Source of the DNA: Zygnema cylindricum
Taxonomy: Eukaryota > Streptophyta > Zygnematophyceae > Zygnematales > Zygnemataceae
Length of the DNA stretch: 64,000 bases
NCBI GenBank assembly: GCA_037447655.1
Contig: JBBHKE010002124.1
Coordinates: 140,418 to 204,417 of the forward strand
Direction: 5' to 3'
Made by a program: the position numbers and the translations under genes. Under the pieces are notes generated by a model. The model saw only the letters and a list, made by a program, of their open reading frames with translations, was not told the DNA's origin and did no database searches. Position 1 is the stretch's first letter, and each line of letters starts with the position of its first letter. This document shows positions 21,001 to 36,000 of the stretch, piece after piece.

Positions 21001-24000
21001 CTTCGGCTCCCTCTCTCTCTTCTCTTCTCCCCCATCCACAATGGCCTTTCCTCTCGCTCTCCCTTTAATCACCCTCTCCCTCTTTTTCTAACATTCTCTT
21101 GTCTCTACCTTTTCCCACCCACTCTCTCCTCTCCACTCTCTCTCTCTCCGCTCCTCACTCTTTTTCTTTTCTTACTCCCTCTAACTCTTCCTCTTTCTTT
21201 TTGCCTTCATCCCCTTTTCCATTTGCCTAACTCTTTTTCTCTCCCACTCCCTCTTCCTCTCCTTTCACCACTCTATCTCCATCTCTCTCCCCCTTGCCCT
21301 CTCCTGTTCCCTCTCCCTCACCCCCGCCTCGCTCACTCCCTCTCCCCTCCCCCCCCATTTCTCCCCATCACTCTCTTTTTTTCCTCTTTGTCTCACTCTC
21401 TCCCTCTCTCTCGACATTTTTTCCTCTCTCTCTCTATCACATTGCTTGACTTTTCTGATTAAAATATGATTAAAAAATAAAACTATATTATATTTTCACA
21501 ATACAAACCTCTATCAAAGTAAAAATCTAAAACATAAAGATAAAACATAAAAGATAGAACTGTTGTTGTTCGTAATTAACCTATAAATGTCACTTTTTAA
21601 AGATTATTTATGTTTACAGAATTATTATTGCTTACATTACTGTATTAAATACTAACATAAATTTTAAATGTCGGTATTATTATTTATTATCATTTAATTT
21701 GATAAACTTTCATTTACATTTAATATCATTATGTATTTTTTTTATTTGTTATAATTTACTTTTATTGCTTCTAATTATTTTTATTTTTCATCGTCATACG
21801 TTTTTGTCATGTTGGGAATTTCGCTTGGTGGTAAAGTGTCTGGCTTATGAATTTAAAAATGTCAATATCCACTTTCGTTGAGGAAAATTCTTTTTTTGAT
21901 TTTTGCTCAAAAGCGGAAATTCAAAAATAGTGTTGAAGTGTTTATCAGTAAAGAAATAGTGTCTTATCTTTTTTTAGGAGAAAAAGTAAAAGCCCGTCAA
22001 AAGATTCAATATTATCTAAAGAAACGAAAATAAAAAAATCAAAAAGTTTTTAAAAAACGAAAAGCCAATAAAATATTTATCACATAATATTGCATTTCTC
22101 ATATTGTTTCCAAAGTTGAACAAAAGTAAAATGTAACAACACGGATTTATCCCCCTCTCAAAGTACCCTCCCAAAAATATTGTCAAAAACATCTCATTAT
22201 CCTTAGACCAATTTCTACCGCCCTACTCTCCCTCTCTCTCTCATGTATGTTATTCCATTTCAAATGATAAAAAAAAAATGCGACAAAAATCCACGAATTG
22301 GTGGATTTTTCTTTTGCAATAAACGACAAACATGTGAAGCACACTTTTGATGCGCAACATAGCCATAGTGTCGTGTGTCTTACAAGAATCCGAGAGATTT
22401 TAGTCGACCAATGGTCGATGGAATGCTTCCATTCAACTTGTTGCCAGATGCATAACTGAGACATCAAAAATTCACACCCGACAACCGCCCATCCCTCAAA
22501 AGTTTCACTTAGTCACTATGTGGCAAAAGGAAATGACCTAAACAAAACGTCTAGTGCAAACCCTTAATAAATACATCTAGGCTTTATCCACTAACATAAA
22601 TCCCTCACTCCCCTCAAACTCCATTCTTTCTCTATCACATTACTTAACTTTCTATAGTTAACATAATTCACGTTTAAATATAAAAAATATATTTAATATA
22701 AGAATGGTTTTTTTTGCATGAAGAAGATAAATATTCTATAAAAATAAAAACCTCGAAAATTGGCGGACTAAGAATCAAAAGACTGAATTTATTTCTTTCA
22801 ATTCTTGTCATCCACACCTTAATAATTATAATTATTGGTTGCTATTACTTATCGATACTATTGACATCACCTAAGATGTTTATTGATCAACATTTTTAAT
22901 TCTTATAATTTTCTTTCTTCTCGTCAACAGCTGTTGAAAAAAAGGCAGTAGTTCTAAAATGTTTTGTTTCGGAATCAATAATAAAATAATAAACTAATCG
23001 ACAACAATTACGGTGGATGTACACTTCATTGTATAGAAAGCCTATAAGGCTGAGAAAAGTACTACGAAATGGTACGCTAAACTACGAGACAAATAAAAAC
23101 GATGATTTCAAGATGCGCTCGGAACACAAACCACAAATTTGAATGAACCGACCAAAAGAAGTGCGGAATATAAGTTTTGAAGTGAAAATAAAATAACACA
23201 CTAAATTGCTCTCTTCCTCTTTATCCTCCCCCTCTATCCCTCTCCCCATTTTTCTCTTTTACCACCTTTTTTATTGGTACCTCTTCCTCTCTCTCTTGCT
23301 CTCTCCCTTGTACCTTTCCTCTCTTCCCACTCTCTCTATTCTCTCTTTTGCTCTCTCTCCCTCCCTTTCCCCCCCTAACTTGCCCAACTCCCCTTTTATC
23401 CCACTCTTTCCCAAATCCTCTTTTCCCCCCCATTTCCCCGCCCACCCAACTCTTTCTCTCTCTCGTTCTTCTTCCCTCCCTCACTCCCACTCCCGATATA
23501 CTCTCTCTCTCCCCCACCCTCCCGCCCTCTTTCTCTTTCTTTCTCTTTATCATTTTTCCTCCATCTCTCTTTTTGTCTACTTTTCTCTTTCCATCCCTCT
23601 CTCCCTCGTTCCCTCCCTCCTTCATTCCCCTCCTCCCGCCCTCCCCCCCAAACTACCTCCGTCCTCCTTCCTTTCTGGCCCTTTATCTCCCTCCCCCCCT
23701 CCCCCTGCTTTTTTTCCTCTCTTTCCTCTCTTTCTTTCCCTATCACCACATCTGCCTCCATTTTTTCTTCTCCACGTTCCCCCTCCCACCCATCTGTCCA
23801 CCTCTCCCCCTCCCTCTTCCCGCTCCGCTTCTCGCTTTTGTTATCTTGATACATCTCCCTCTCCCTATAAATCTCTTTTTCTCATCTCTTTCACTCCTCC
23901 CTTCTCCCCTGTCCCCTCTCCTCTCTTTATCCCTCTCCCTTTCCCTCTTCTCCCCTTTGCTTCTCCTTCCTTCCCCACTCCTTCACCCTCTCCCTCTCCC

Positions 24001-27000
24001 TCGTGCTTCTCTTCCTATTATTAACAGTAATTATTAATAAACGTTATTAGTATTAATTACTATTATTGTCATTCTTACTAGTACTTATTATTAACTATTA
24101 TAAAATATATTTGTTACATACGATTTTTTACTCATTATGATAATCTTCCCTTTAAGAAAACATCATAACTCTCATCATAAAAAAATTCTCCCCCTCCTCT
24201 AGCTACTCCCCTGCCTCTCTCTCCCTGTCTCTTTCACCTGGCGTTTTAATTCGCACTAAATAAAAGAAAAAACCTTGATACACCCCCAAAAGGAACAACC
24301 TCAAAGAAACCCGACCTCGACATGCATTGTCATTACGCATTCATTGTAATATCTTATTTATTTTTTAATATTTTTTTGACCAAGTAGTTAAAATTTCGTC
24401 GTTGACATTATTATTATAAACTGTATTGATATCATTGTTTTTTTAGCTTATTACTGTTATTATTAGTTTCAATTTCTGCATTGCAATTTGGTTGCTAGAA
24501 AAATAATAGTACTATGACTTTACTATTCCCACATCTACCTCTCGTTTAGGGATTTTGTTTTTTTGTGATGTATCTTACAACTCTATCAGGGATGTGAGTT
24601 GACCGATGGACGATGGAATGTTTCCACTCAAACTGTTATTCTGTATATATCTGTGTGTATTAGCCAAACATTCACACCCCACCAATACCCACCCCGCCAA
24701 AGGGTTCTTTTAGGTACAAATATGCAACAATTACATTTCCTTAAATAGGAAAATAAATGAAACAAAAAAACGAGTTTACAAATGCAACGGACAATTTACA
24801 AAAGAAACTCAAATATCCACATTTAAATATCAAAATGCAAAAAACTGTTCGATTTTCTACCATTTAGAAATCAAGAAACTTTTTTCCGCTACCCATACAC
24901 ACCCACGTCAACTATCGCCGTTACCGCTTTCAATCTCATGAAAAAGTGTGAAGATTCCTCACTTTTTTCCCTCTCCCTCGACCATTTTCTCTCTTTATTC
25001 TTCGTTCTCTCTCTTTTCAATTCCCTCTTCGCTCTTTTTTCTCGTGTCCTTTACCTCCGACTTCCTGTCTCCTTTCCTCCATTCCTCCCCGGATTTCCTT
25101 CTTCTTCACTTTTCTGATTCGATCCTTTTTATTCTTCCATTATCCATTCCTTACTGAGATGATCATTATTTTGTTACCAATAATTGATGTTAATTGTTTT
25201 GATTGTAATTTTTATTCACTGTTGTTTTATTTAATGGTCATTGTTATAATTACCGATTCTACTTATTCTTCATGATTAATGTTCTTATCATTTTTTGTTT
25301 ATGAATAATTCTTATGATTGTTTACAATTATTTTATTAATAGTGCTTAACATTCTCAGTAATTACGGTTTTTAGTTTACCACGTGATTTTTTATTAGTTG
25401 TGATTATAATTGCTTTTACTGTTTTTTATCATTCATTATTATTATTAGTAATAATTAACAATTATTAGCGATAATAATTCTATAATATTACATGAGATTA
25501 TGATTAATTATTATTAAAAATACTTATTACTAGTAAAGCTATTATTCGTTACAATGAACTTTGCCTTTAAAGAGACACTATAGCTCTCGCCATAGCTCTC
25601 TCCCCCTCTTCCCCCTACTCCCCCCTCTTTTCTCTCCCCACTATCATGACCCGTATCTGGCCATTAGAATCCGCATTGCACCCCAAAAAAAAGCCCAAAA
25701 AACACCCACAATAATCAGCACTCCAAATATCATATTTTTTTAATAATTTTTTTTTACCTACTATTTTATTCAATATTTCCATTATTGTCATCATTGACAT
25801 TGTTATTATTAATAGTCTTATAATTATCAACAATATTGTTGTCATTGTTATTAGCTTTTTATTATTACCATTATTATTGTTAGTTACGATTGCTTTTTAT
25901 TGAAACTTTGGTTGCTATAAAAACAATTGGATAATAACATTACTAGTGTCTTGCATCCACCTTTATTGTTCAAATTTTTCTTTTTGGGATACTGTTTACT
26001 TTGATGTATTTTACATTTGGAAGAGGGATGTCAGTTGACCGATGGACGATGGAATGCTTCCACTCAAATGGTTGTAAGATAGGACGCTGTGGCACCAAAT
26101 ATTCACACAGCACCAACAAGCCCACCAACACGCACCTTGTCAACGGGTCTCCAAGTTACTTAGTTACTATGCGAAAATTAAATTCTCTTAGATAGAAAAA
26201 AAGAAATAGACAAGAAAGTTAAACTTTCCAGACGCAATACACGAATTAAAACTATTGTAAATTTCGTTGCTATTATAATTATCATTACTATTGTTACTAT
26301 TTTCATCATTGAAATTGTCGTCATTATTATTGTTGTCATTATTGTTGTCATCGTTATTTTGATCGTAACTGTTGTGATTAACATCATTGTGATCGTCACC
26401 ATTATGAGTATCATCATTGTTATCATTATGACCGTTACCACCATGATTGTTATCATCAATTTTGCTATCTTCATAACTGTTATCATTAACAATATTATCT
26501 TCATTATTGTTATCATCAATATTATTTGCGTAAAACAATTATTTTCGTTATCACCATTATTGTTCTATTTTTCTCTCCCTCTCACTTTCCCTCTCTCCTT
26601 CTCCCTCTCCTTATCCTTTTTCGTGTCCCTTTTCTATCTCCCGCCTTTTTTCCCTCTCACTCTCCCCTTTCCTTTTTTCCCTCTCACTCTCCCCTTTCCT
26701 TTTTTCCCCACCCCCTCTCCCTCTCCTTTTTTCCCTTTTCCCGTCCCCTTCCCTCGCTCCCGGTTCCAGTCTTCCCCTCCTCTCCCCGTCCCCCTCTCTT
26801 AACCTATACACCCTCCCCCCGGCCCACGCCCTCGGCTTTGCCCACTCTTGTCCCCCCCTCTCGCTCTCCCTCCCGATCCCCTTTCCTTTTTGTTTGTACT
26901 TTTACAAAAACTACCATACTTATTATCAACTTGTTATACGGTATATTCTTTCTCTCTTTTTGTTTTCCTCCTTTCTCTCATCCTCTATCATGACCTTCAT

Positions 27001-30000
27001 CTGGCTTTTAAAATCTCCATTAAACACCAAAAAAATTATATATATATACCCTAAAAGAAACGCCCCCAAAAAACCCTTCCCTCGCATACATTATTATTAT
27101 GTATATATTGGTGTAAAGATTTTTTACTATTTTTGTGATCTACTGTTATATCGCAGAAAAAAAAAAGATCTATTTCATTGTCCCCAAAATCCTTCTTCCC
27201 CTCTCTACGATCCAATTCTTCTTCTCTCACGTATATTATTCCACTTCAATCTTTTAGTTTTTTTTTCTGCCACATAATATAAACGTCTGAAACACACTTA
27301 TGATGCGCAATACAACCATAGTGTCATATGACTTACAAGAATTGAAGGGATTTCATTTGACCGATGGACGATGGAATGCTTCCACTCAACTGGTTGTTAC
27401 GTAAAGATCTGTGACATCGAATATGAATATAACACACCACCGACACCCACCCACCTTCCCAAAGGGACTCTTAATCCGTTTGTGGTACAAAGTCATACAC
27501 TACAAAAATATTAAGTATGAGTTTTTACGAAATGCAGCTAAGTTTTCGTCCACTACCACGAACCTCCTCTGTCCCAACACCCCTCTTCTTTCTTTATCAT
27601 GTCATTTACTTTTCTATGGTGGACATCCTTTAAGTAGAAAGAATACATACAACATTTAAGAATGTTTAAATTTGCACGAAAAAAATATTAAAATATTAAA
27701 ACCTCAACTATTGTCGGAACAAAATCGAAGTTATATATATATTTTCCTTATTTTCATTAGCGTTTCTACTGTTATATTAACTATTATTGCTGAATATTAG
27801 TATTGCTATTAAATATTTACGTCATTGATTATCATTTTTAAATTTTGTGATTATCTTCCTTCTTATAAACAAACTAAACTCTCCCTCTAAATACTTTCTT
27901 CCGTAACACAAATACATATCTCTCCTTTCCTCTAACAGCTCTTTTCATTATTTTTGCTCCACGATCCTCAATTAGCTTTCAACGCCCATGTAACTCAAAA
28001 CAAAAAACTAAAACACTCTCAAAAACTCTTTCTATGCCCTTTTTCCCTTCCTCCCTCTAACCCTTAGAAAAACGCCATAGCCCAAAATCTAGACGGTATC
28101 AGGCCTGCATCGTTATCCGGCTCCCCTACAAGAATCCTCAGCTTTTCCCTTTAATAATATTAATCATTATTATATTATCTAGAATTGGCGTTATTTCTAC
28201 TATGTATACTAATAGATACTATATTATTGGTAAAACTTATTATTGTTAACATTATCGTAATCTATTGTGACATTGTTACTAGTTATTATTATTTATTTAA
28301 AATTATTATTGTTTCAGATATTGACAATTATGAATACCCTTTTTGTTTCTCTCGCACTCTCGCGAAATTTGTCTCTTTTCCCTTTTCTCTCTTCCTTTCT
28401 CTCACAATCTTTTTTTCTCTCTCTCTCCTCTCCCACTTTCCCCTTTACACTCAAATTTCTCTTTTGCCCCTCACTATTCCAGTCTTTTTCCTTGTCATTT
28501 TTTGCCCTCTTAACCCTCATTTTCACTTGTATTAACTAGAAATACATTTTTTTAATTTTTATAAATTATTATGGTCATGTTCCGCCTTGCATCACAATAC
28601 ATCTCTCACAATAAAAACTTATTTTTCCCTTTTTTCCGCTAATCGTCCTTTCCTATCTCTCTATCCCCTAAAAAAATCTAGAAAACCATTCAAGAAACAA
28701 GCTTAAATAACCCTCCCACAGGATTCATTTTTATTACGATGTTACAGTTGTGAGCATTTTTTTATTATTATTATTGTGATTTACTATTTTATTGCGAAAA
28801 AAAATAATATAAATATTTAAAACTTCTCTCACAATTCTCACACCCGTCTTTTTCTCCACCATCCCTCCCTCCACCATCCCTTCCTCCCTCCCTCCCTCCC
28901 TACTTCCCTCCCCACATGTAATTCTATTTTGAATGATAACAAAAAAATGTTAAAAATTGGTTTTAAATTGTGAACTTTCTTTTGGGACAGAATATTAATA
29001 TGTATACACACTATTGATGTGCAATATAGACAATAGTACGTGTCTTACAAGACAGTGAGGAATGTCAATTGACCGATGGACGATGGAATGCTTCCACTCA
29101 ATTTGTTATCATCTAGAAATCTGTGACACCGAAAGGCACACGCCACAAATAAGATTGTTATAAATTATTATTATTTTTTTTCATTATTATCATTGTTAAT
29201 TATAATCATAGTTGAAACAATCAGTTTTTTCAACTATTAGTATGAATTATTTATCTACAATTATTATCAATGACTATTTCGATAAATGTCATTATTATTG
29301 ATTATTTCTTTTACTTTTTTTTGTTATTATCAAGTAATATATTTATGAAATGTGAAATAATACATTTATTTCTAACTATTGAAGTTATTATTATTTATTA
29401 TTATGATTGATGATTATTTTTCTTAAAAATAAATATATTATTATCATAGTTTATAGATTTTGTTTTGTAATTTGCGTTATTGATTATTACAATCATCAAT
29501 TAATATAACCCTCATTTATTGTTATCAATAATTAAACGCTATTACTGTTAATTTATTTTATAATTCATTGGTGGTTTAAACAATTAATTATTATTATGAC
29601 ATACTATTACCATCAGTAGTACTTATTATTATTAGCAAATATTGTTACTGATAAATATTAACTATTACTGTTAATATTGTTACTATGATTACAATACATT
29701 ATTAATTATGATAATTATTACTTTTATCAAAGCTTTATTGTTGTAGTCATACACTCTAAGGACCATTTTTACTATAAAATAAAAAATTTGGAATTCTTAT
29801 TAATAATAGTTTATAACTGTAAGTGTTGATAATATTATTGTTAATCGTTATAGAATATTATTAGCTTTTCTTAGTTTGCGTATGTTGCTATCACTTCTTA
29901 TTATTATTAATTATTGTATTATTTTGCATTTAAATAATGTATATTCTATATTATCGTTAATGATTATAATCATTGTTGTAACTAGTTATTGTTATTAATG

Positions 30001-33000
30001 TTATTTCAAAACAAACTCCCGTTATTTAGAATTATTATTGTTATTAATTTATAATTATTGTTGTAAAATATTTGTATTTATTATCATTGTAATTAAATAA
30101 TATTTTGATAACTTAATTTTACTATTTCAGTGATTATTTTTGTTGTTAATACGTACTAGGTATTTTTAAATAATTATTATGATTTCTATAATTTATTATT
30201 ATTAAATCATGTTTTAAGTTTTAATATTTTTAAATATTAAAATTATTAGCTAGTAAATGATATTATCATCATAAATATCTATTACTATTAACTATTTATT
30301 TATATTATAATTATTGTAAGTGATTCTATTTCAATTGATTAAAAAAAAAAATGTTATAAATTGATTATTCAAATCCGTGATGTGGTAGATTATTTTTTTA
30401 GTCTCATGTGCTTCACAAGGTGTAAAGATATGGCAGTCGATCGATGGATGATAGAATGCTTTCCCACGACCCTTTTCTCCCCCCACCAGGCCTTTTTTGC
30501 AACCACCTCTACCCGTTTCGCTCTCTCCATCTCTTTTTCCCTCTTAAATCTTTCTCCCTCTTTCATCTTTTTATCCCCCTCCCCATCTCCCTCTCCACTT
30601 CCCTTATTCTCTCCCATCCCCTTCCTTCGCCATTAGCTTGACCTTCCCTTGTCCCCCTATTTTTTGGATGAGGTAACATAATTATCTCTCCTTTATTTTA
30701 CGTACAACGCAACCATAATGTTAAATGACGTACAAGTATTTGAGGGATGACAATCGACCGATGGACCATGGAATGCTTCCATTCAACGTGTTGTTATACA
30801 ACCATCTGAGAAACCAACCAATCACAACCAATTAAAACCACTCCCTTCCCTAAAAAATCTAAAATATAAGGATGCTTAATTTTGCGTGAGGAAAAGAAAA
30901 ACTTATATTACAATAAAAACATCAAACATTGGTGAAAGTGAATAATTTTCTCCTTTTTTTATTATGAACACTTTTAATATTCTTATTACTATTGTATTAT
31001 TGTAAGTATTATTTTTATTATTATTATCATTATTTTTCTTATTATCAACTATTATAACTGGTTATTGTTATTGTTATTACCTATTAGTATTTTCTTAAAT
31101 AATTTTTGATTGTTATTATGATCTTTCCAATAACACACTATAGTTCCTCCCAAAACTATTTTTCCCCTTAAATATAATTATTTTTTCCCCTTTTTATCGT
31201 GCCTTTCTTTCTCTCCCTTTCTAGCCCTTATTTCTCTTTTTTTTTAGCTCGACAGTCCCCTTTTGGCCTTTAGAACACCCATATAACTCTAAAAAATTCC
31301 TAAAACATTTTTAAAAAACCCTTACCTACCCTTGTCCTCGTCCCTCCCTCTACCCCGTATAAGAAGTCCATAGCGCTAAATCTCAACGGGCCCCATCAGG
31401 CCTCCATCCCCTTAAAAACCTTTTTTTTGTCCATTTTAAAATTATTTATTATTGTGTATACTATTTGAACTGAGGGTATTTCTAACAAGAATTATTAATA
31501 ATACTTCATTATTAGAAGAGATTATTACTTTAATCATAAATTATTGATATTAATAACTAGTATTTTTAACAGCTATTAATAACCATTTTGAAGTATTATC
31601 ATTATCGTAAGTATTGATTGTTGTTCTTATTTTCATTTTTTGATTACGCTATAATTATTTTACTACTATTAACTATTTTTGTTAATTTAGTTTTTCTTAC
31701 TTTTAGTAATTATTTTCAGTATTTTACTATTATAAGTTTTTATTTTTAAGTATTATTTTATCACAGAATACTTTTTATTTTTATTCATTTTTCTTGTTAT
31801 TACTTCAAATTATCTTTTGATTATTATTGTTAATTATTTCATTATTTATAAATGTTAGTATTTCTAGAATTAACTGCTAATGTTGAAAATCAATATTTTT
31901 ATTGATTAATATGATTCATTTATAAAATTTAAAACGATATAATTGTTTTCATTTGTTTAAATTATTCTTATTATTCATTATTAATATCGACAGTTGTTTA
32001 CGCATTATTCAGTAGTTGGTTTTTATTATTCGGATTTTATTTATTTTCTATTGATAATTAATTGTTTGCAACCTAGCCGCCTCTTGCAAACCCCTTTCGT
32101 CTCCTCTCCCCATTCACCCCCTCTACGAATGGGGAGAGGAGACATCCGTTTAAATCCTTCCTCCTTTTTCCCTGTCCCTCCCACTTCTCCTCTCACTCTC
32201 CCTCTCATTTATTCTCTCCCGACCCTCACCCTCGCCTTTTCCCTTGCCTTTTCCCTTGCTCTCCCTTGTTTGCGAGTTTTTGGGATGCGTAACACAATTC
32301 TTTCTCTCCCTTGCTTTACATAAAATATTGCCATATTGTTATGTGTCTTACAATTGTTGGAGGGATATCATTTGCCCGATGGACTTTGGAATGCATCCAC
32401 TCAACTTGTTGTCAATTAGATGCCTGTGAATCCCAACACTCACCCCCCTCTCCCCAATACAAATGTAAATATTACTATTAAGAATTGTCAATATTCGTCA
32501 TTGTTATTGATTTTATTATTGTCATTATTTCTATATGTATTTGTTACATGTTGAGATAATCACAATTCCCTCTAAGGGCACACCATCGCACTTCCTTTAA
32601 AACTCTCCCGTCCCTTCCCCCAAATTCCTTCTCTGCAATTCCCTTCGCTCCGCCTTTCTCCCTCTCGTTCTCCTTCTTTGCTTCTAAACTAAATCCCAAA
32701 AAAAACTTCGAAGAAAATCACCATAAAAAATTCTTCACTCCACTCCCTTCCCGCACCCTCCCACTACAATCTGAGAGCATGTCTTAGCCCCCTATCTCAA
32801 CAAGCCGATATTATTGTTATTGTTTTTATTATCATATTATTATTATAATATTATTATTATCAAAATATTATTAATAGTACTATTATTATTTATAATTACT
32901 TTTTATATTTAGTATTTTTACTACAGTGATTAGAACTATAATAATTCATTAAATTGTTTATTACTATAATTATTATGCTCATTATTATATATTTCTATAA

Positions 33001-36000
33001 TTATGATTAAAAATATTTTTTGCTATTTCTTACAATCTATAAATATTATTATTATTTGTTATAATTATTATTAGTATTAGCCTTATTTATTATTATTACA
33101 AACATAACTATTTATACTTATCGTTAGTGTTTATTATTATTGTTATAAATATTATTTATTACTAATACTATTATTATGTTAATATTAGTATGATGACTAA
33201 TATTATTTATCATAATTAAAATTATATTGATTATCATTGTCACATATAAATAGAAGTAAATTTGTTATTATCAATTATGAGAAAAATTGTCATATACTCA
33301 ACAAAAAGATTATCCTTCTTATCGACATTCATATATATATATATTATTTTTTATTATTACTATTCAATGTTTTTATATTCATTATTACTAGTGTTCAGTA
33401 TTGCTATAATCATTCATTATTAATACCTGTTATTACTTATTATTTATTATTATTGATTAACAACAAAAACAAATCATCTATTAATCACTAAAAATGTTTG
33501 GTATTAATTATTACTAGTTAATACTCATTAGTGATAATTATATTTCATTATACAAAATAAGTATTCACTACGAAAAATTATTGTTAGCTAGTTATTATTG
33601 CTGAATTTTGAAAATTCTTACTAGTTATTAACAATTATTATTCAATCATACGAGTTACGACTGATTATTAATGTTTCTTATTATCCCTATCTCCTCTATT
33701 CCCTCTCCCTATCCCTCTCACCCTCCGTTACTTTCTTAGCCCCACCCACTCGCTCTCCCTCCTCTCATGTCCCCGTCTCCCACTGTGGCTTCCCCGCCCT
33801 TACTATTAGTCGTTATAATAATAAAAAAAGTACTAAACAATCTGGCCCGTACGATCTAATATATTAAGAGGATCTTATTCGATAAAGATCGTGAAGTCTT
33901 TGTACAAACTGATGGGAAGACGTCGCTAAAAGAATCCAAAATAGCATGACGCGCGTCGTGATAAAATAGAAAAGGAGTTCCCATCAGACGAATATTATGC
34001 AATGAGGAGATTTCAGAATGGCCAGTACGACATAAACATGACATACCGTCCGAAAGCCAAGATCGTGCGGCCATAAATTTAACACGATCTACAAGTGGAC
34101 CACTATGACGCGGCAAACCTCGTCGCTTATAAGATTCAATTTCAGTGAAAACATCTATGTAAACAATAGTTTGTCTTTACCTACATTAATTTTTTAGTGT
34201 ACAAAACTATAGTATTAGTTGTGAGTAGACAAATTGAGTTAGTTAGTATTAGCTGTTAGTAGACAAAAATGGTTTATCCGTTCGTACGGAACAGTAGATG
34301 TATTGTCGGCATTTGCGTTTGGACGGAAGAGTAGATGTATTGTCGGCGAGTTTACGTATACTTTTATAGTACGGTTGTACAGTAACATACTGTGTTGTGA
34401 TTGGTCGACTTTAACTTACATCAAGTATTTTTTCATATACATTTAAACCACAGTTGTACAGTGTTCTGATTGGTCGAACAGTAGTAGAATTCATCCGTAT
34501 AAATTCTATAATTAGTAGTTTTCAAGCATTCCTTTTGTGAGGATTCAAAGCGAACATATGTGCAATTTCAGGGATATTCATTGGGCTATAACTCTTGGTA
34601 TATTGGGGCGTTTTGCTTAAAACTTTATGAGTTGTCAACACACAAAATAAACTGTACTTTGGTACATTTTGGATCTAATTTGCCATATTGATTGCATTTA
34701 GCAGTGGGTTGAAGTTGGTCTTTTGAGTGTTTCCTATTATGGTTTTGTGATGGTTACTCTTTCAACAGCGCTAGTGTTACAGTGGTTGTCATAAAATAAC
34801 ACCTTACAAGCCCTCTTGCAATAATACTCCTCTTCAACGTCACCAAATATATCTACAGGGAGGATGTGGTGGAGTTTTATTTTCTCAGAGCAAATCTCAT
34901 GGACGTTGTAGATAGATCACTAGCTCAATCAGATGCCAGTTGGAAAAAAAGAAACTTATACACTCTTTCCATCAGGAAGATGGTGATTTCGACGAAGCTT
35001 GATATGGCGCACATTCAAATAAAAAAGGCGTCCAAAATATAGAATTTAAAGAAGACTATGTACACAAAAACTAACTAGCTAAAGTTTATTATTTTATGAG
35101 GATTTGGGGTCTTGAGAGCGAAGTATATCCATAACAAAAGTTTGCCTTTAATATGGAGTGACAAGACAATAGAGTAGTTTTCGAAGTTATCGTCCGTCAA
35201 ACACTTAAGGATCAGAGGATGTCAGGCAGCTGTTTGAGTAAATAGGACCCAAAGGACACAAAATTTTGTTCCAAAAAAGTTGAACATGGAAATTTGTCGG
35301 GTAGAACATGAACGGTACACCGCAAATCGTTATTAGCGTTATGAACTCTATATCGGCGCCCCAAAATTTTGACATTAATACCTTAAATATAATCAATTAC
35401 ACTATTTATGGAAGTGGACCATAATCTGCCACGTCTCCTGGCACTAAATTAGAATGAATGACGCTAATTTTTTCTTTACACTAATAATTTCTCAACGCTA
35501 ATAACGATTCGCGGTGTAGTCTTTGCCGAGTGTTTGACTTGAAAAGCATGTCGGTTGAGGAGGGAAGAATTTGGATTTTCATGAGGACCCACAAGTCCAT
35601 CATGGAATTTTCAAGCAAGTAGGGGTCAGACTTGGCCTTTGCGGAGTAATATAAGCAAGAAAAGTTTTAAGAAGATTCGGATTCAAAATCTGAGGAAGAG
35701 GTCCACTTTTTACGGGTACGTATGTCAATCATGGTGTTGTGGAAAAGTCATTCGATCTACAACTTACTACTATTATAGACTATCATATGAAGCATAGTCC
35801 TCTCCCTATCTCTCTGCATCTCACTCCCCCCTTTAGCCTCACCCCACACCTTTTTGCCCCCTCTACCGCTTCCGCCCTTTCCCTGCTCACTTCCCCTCCC
35901 CCTATCTCCCCCCATATTTTCATGTGTCTTACAATATTCGGAGGGAAGTCAGTTGACCAATGGATGATGGAATGCTTCCACTCAATTGGTTTTCATGTAG

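Noticed and set aside
21805-21850. tRNA-like motif GCTTGGTGGTAAAGTGTCTGGCTTATG
   Set aside because: Resembles the 5' half of a tRNA, but the anticodon/T-arm half and B box are missing.
26178-26538. Asp/Asn-rich and Ile/Met-rich frames on the minus strand
   Set aside because: Translation of a degenerate ATT/GTC/ATC repeat; no conserved features.
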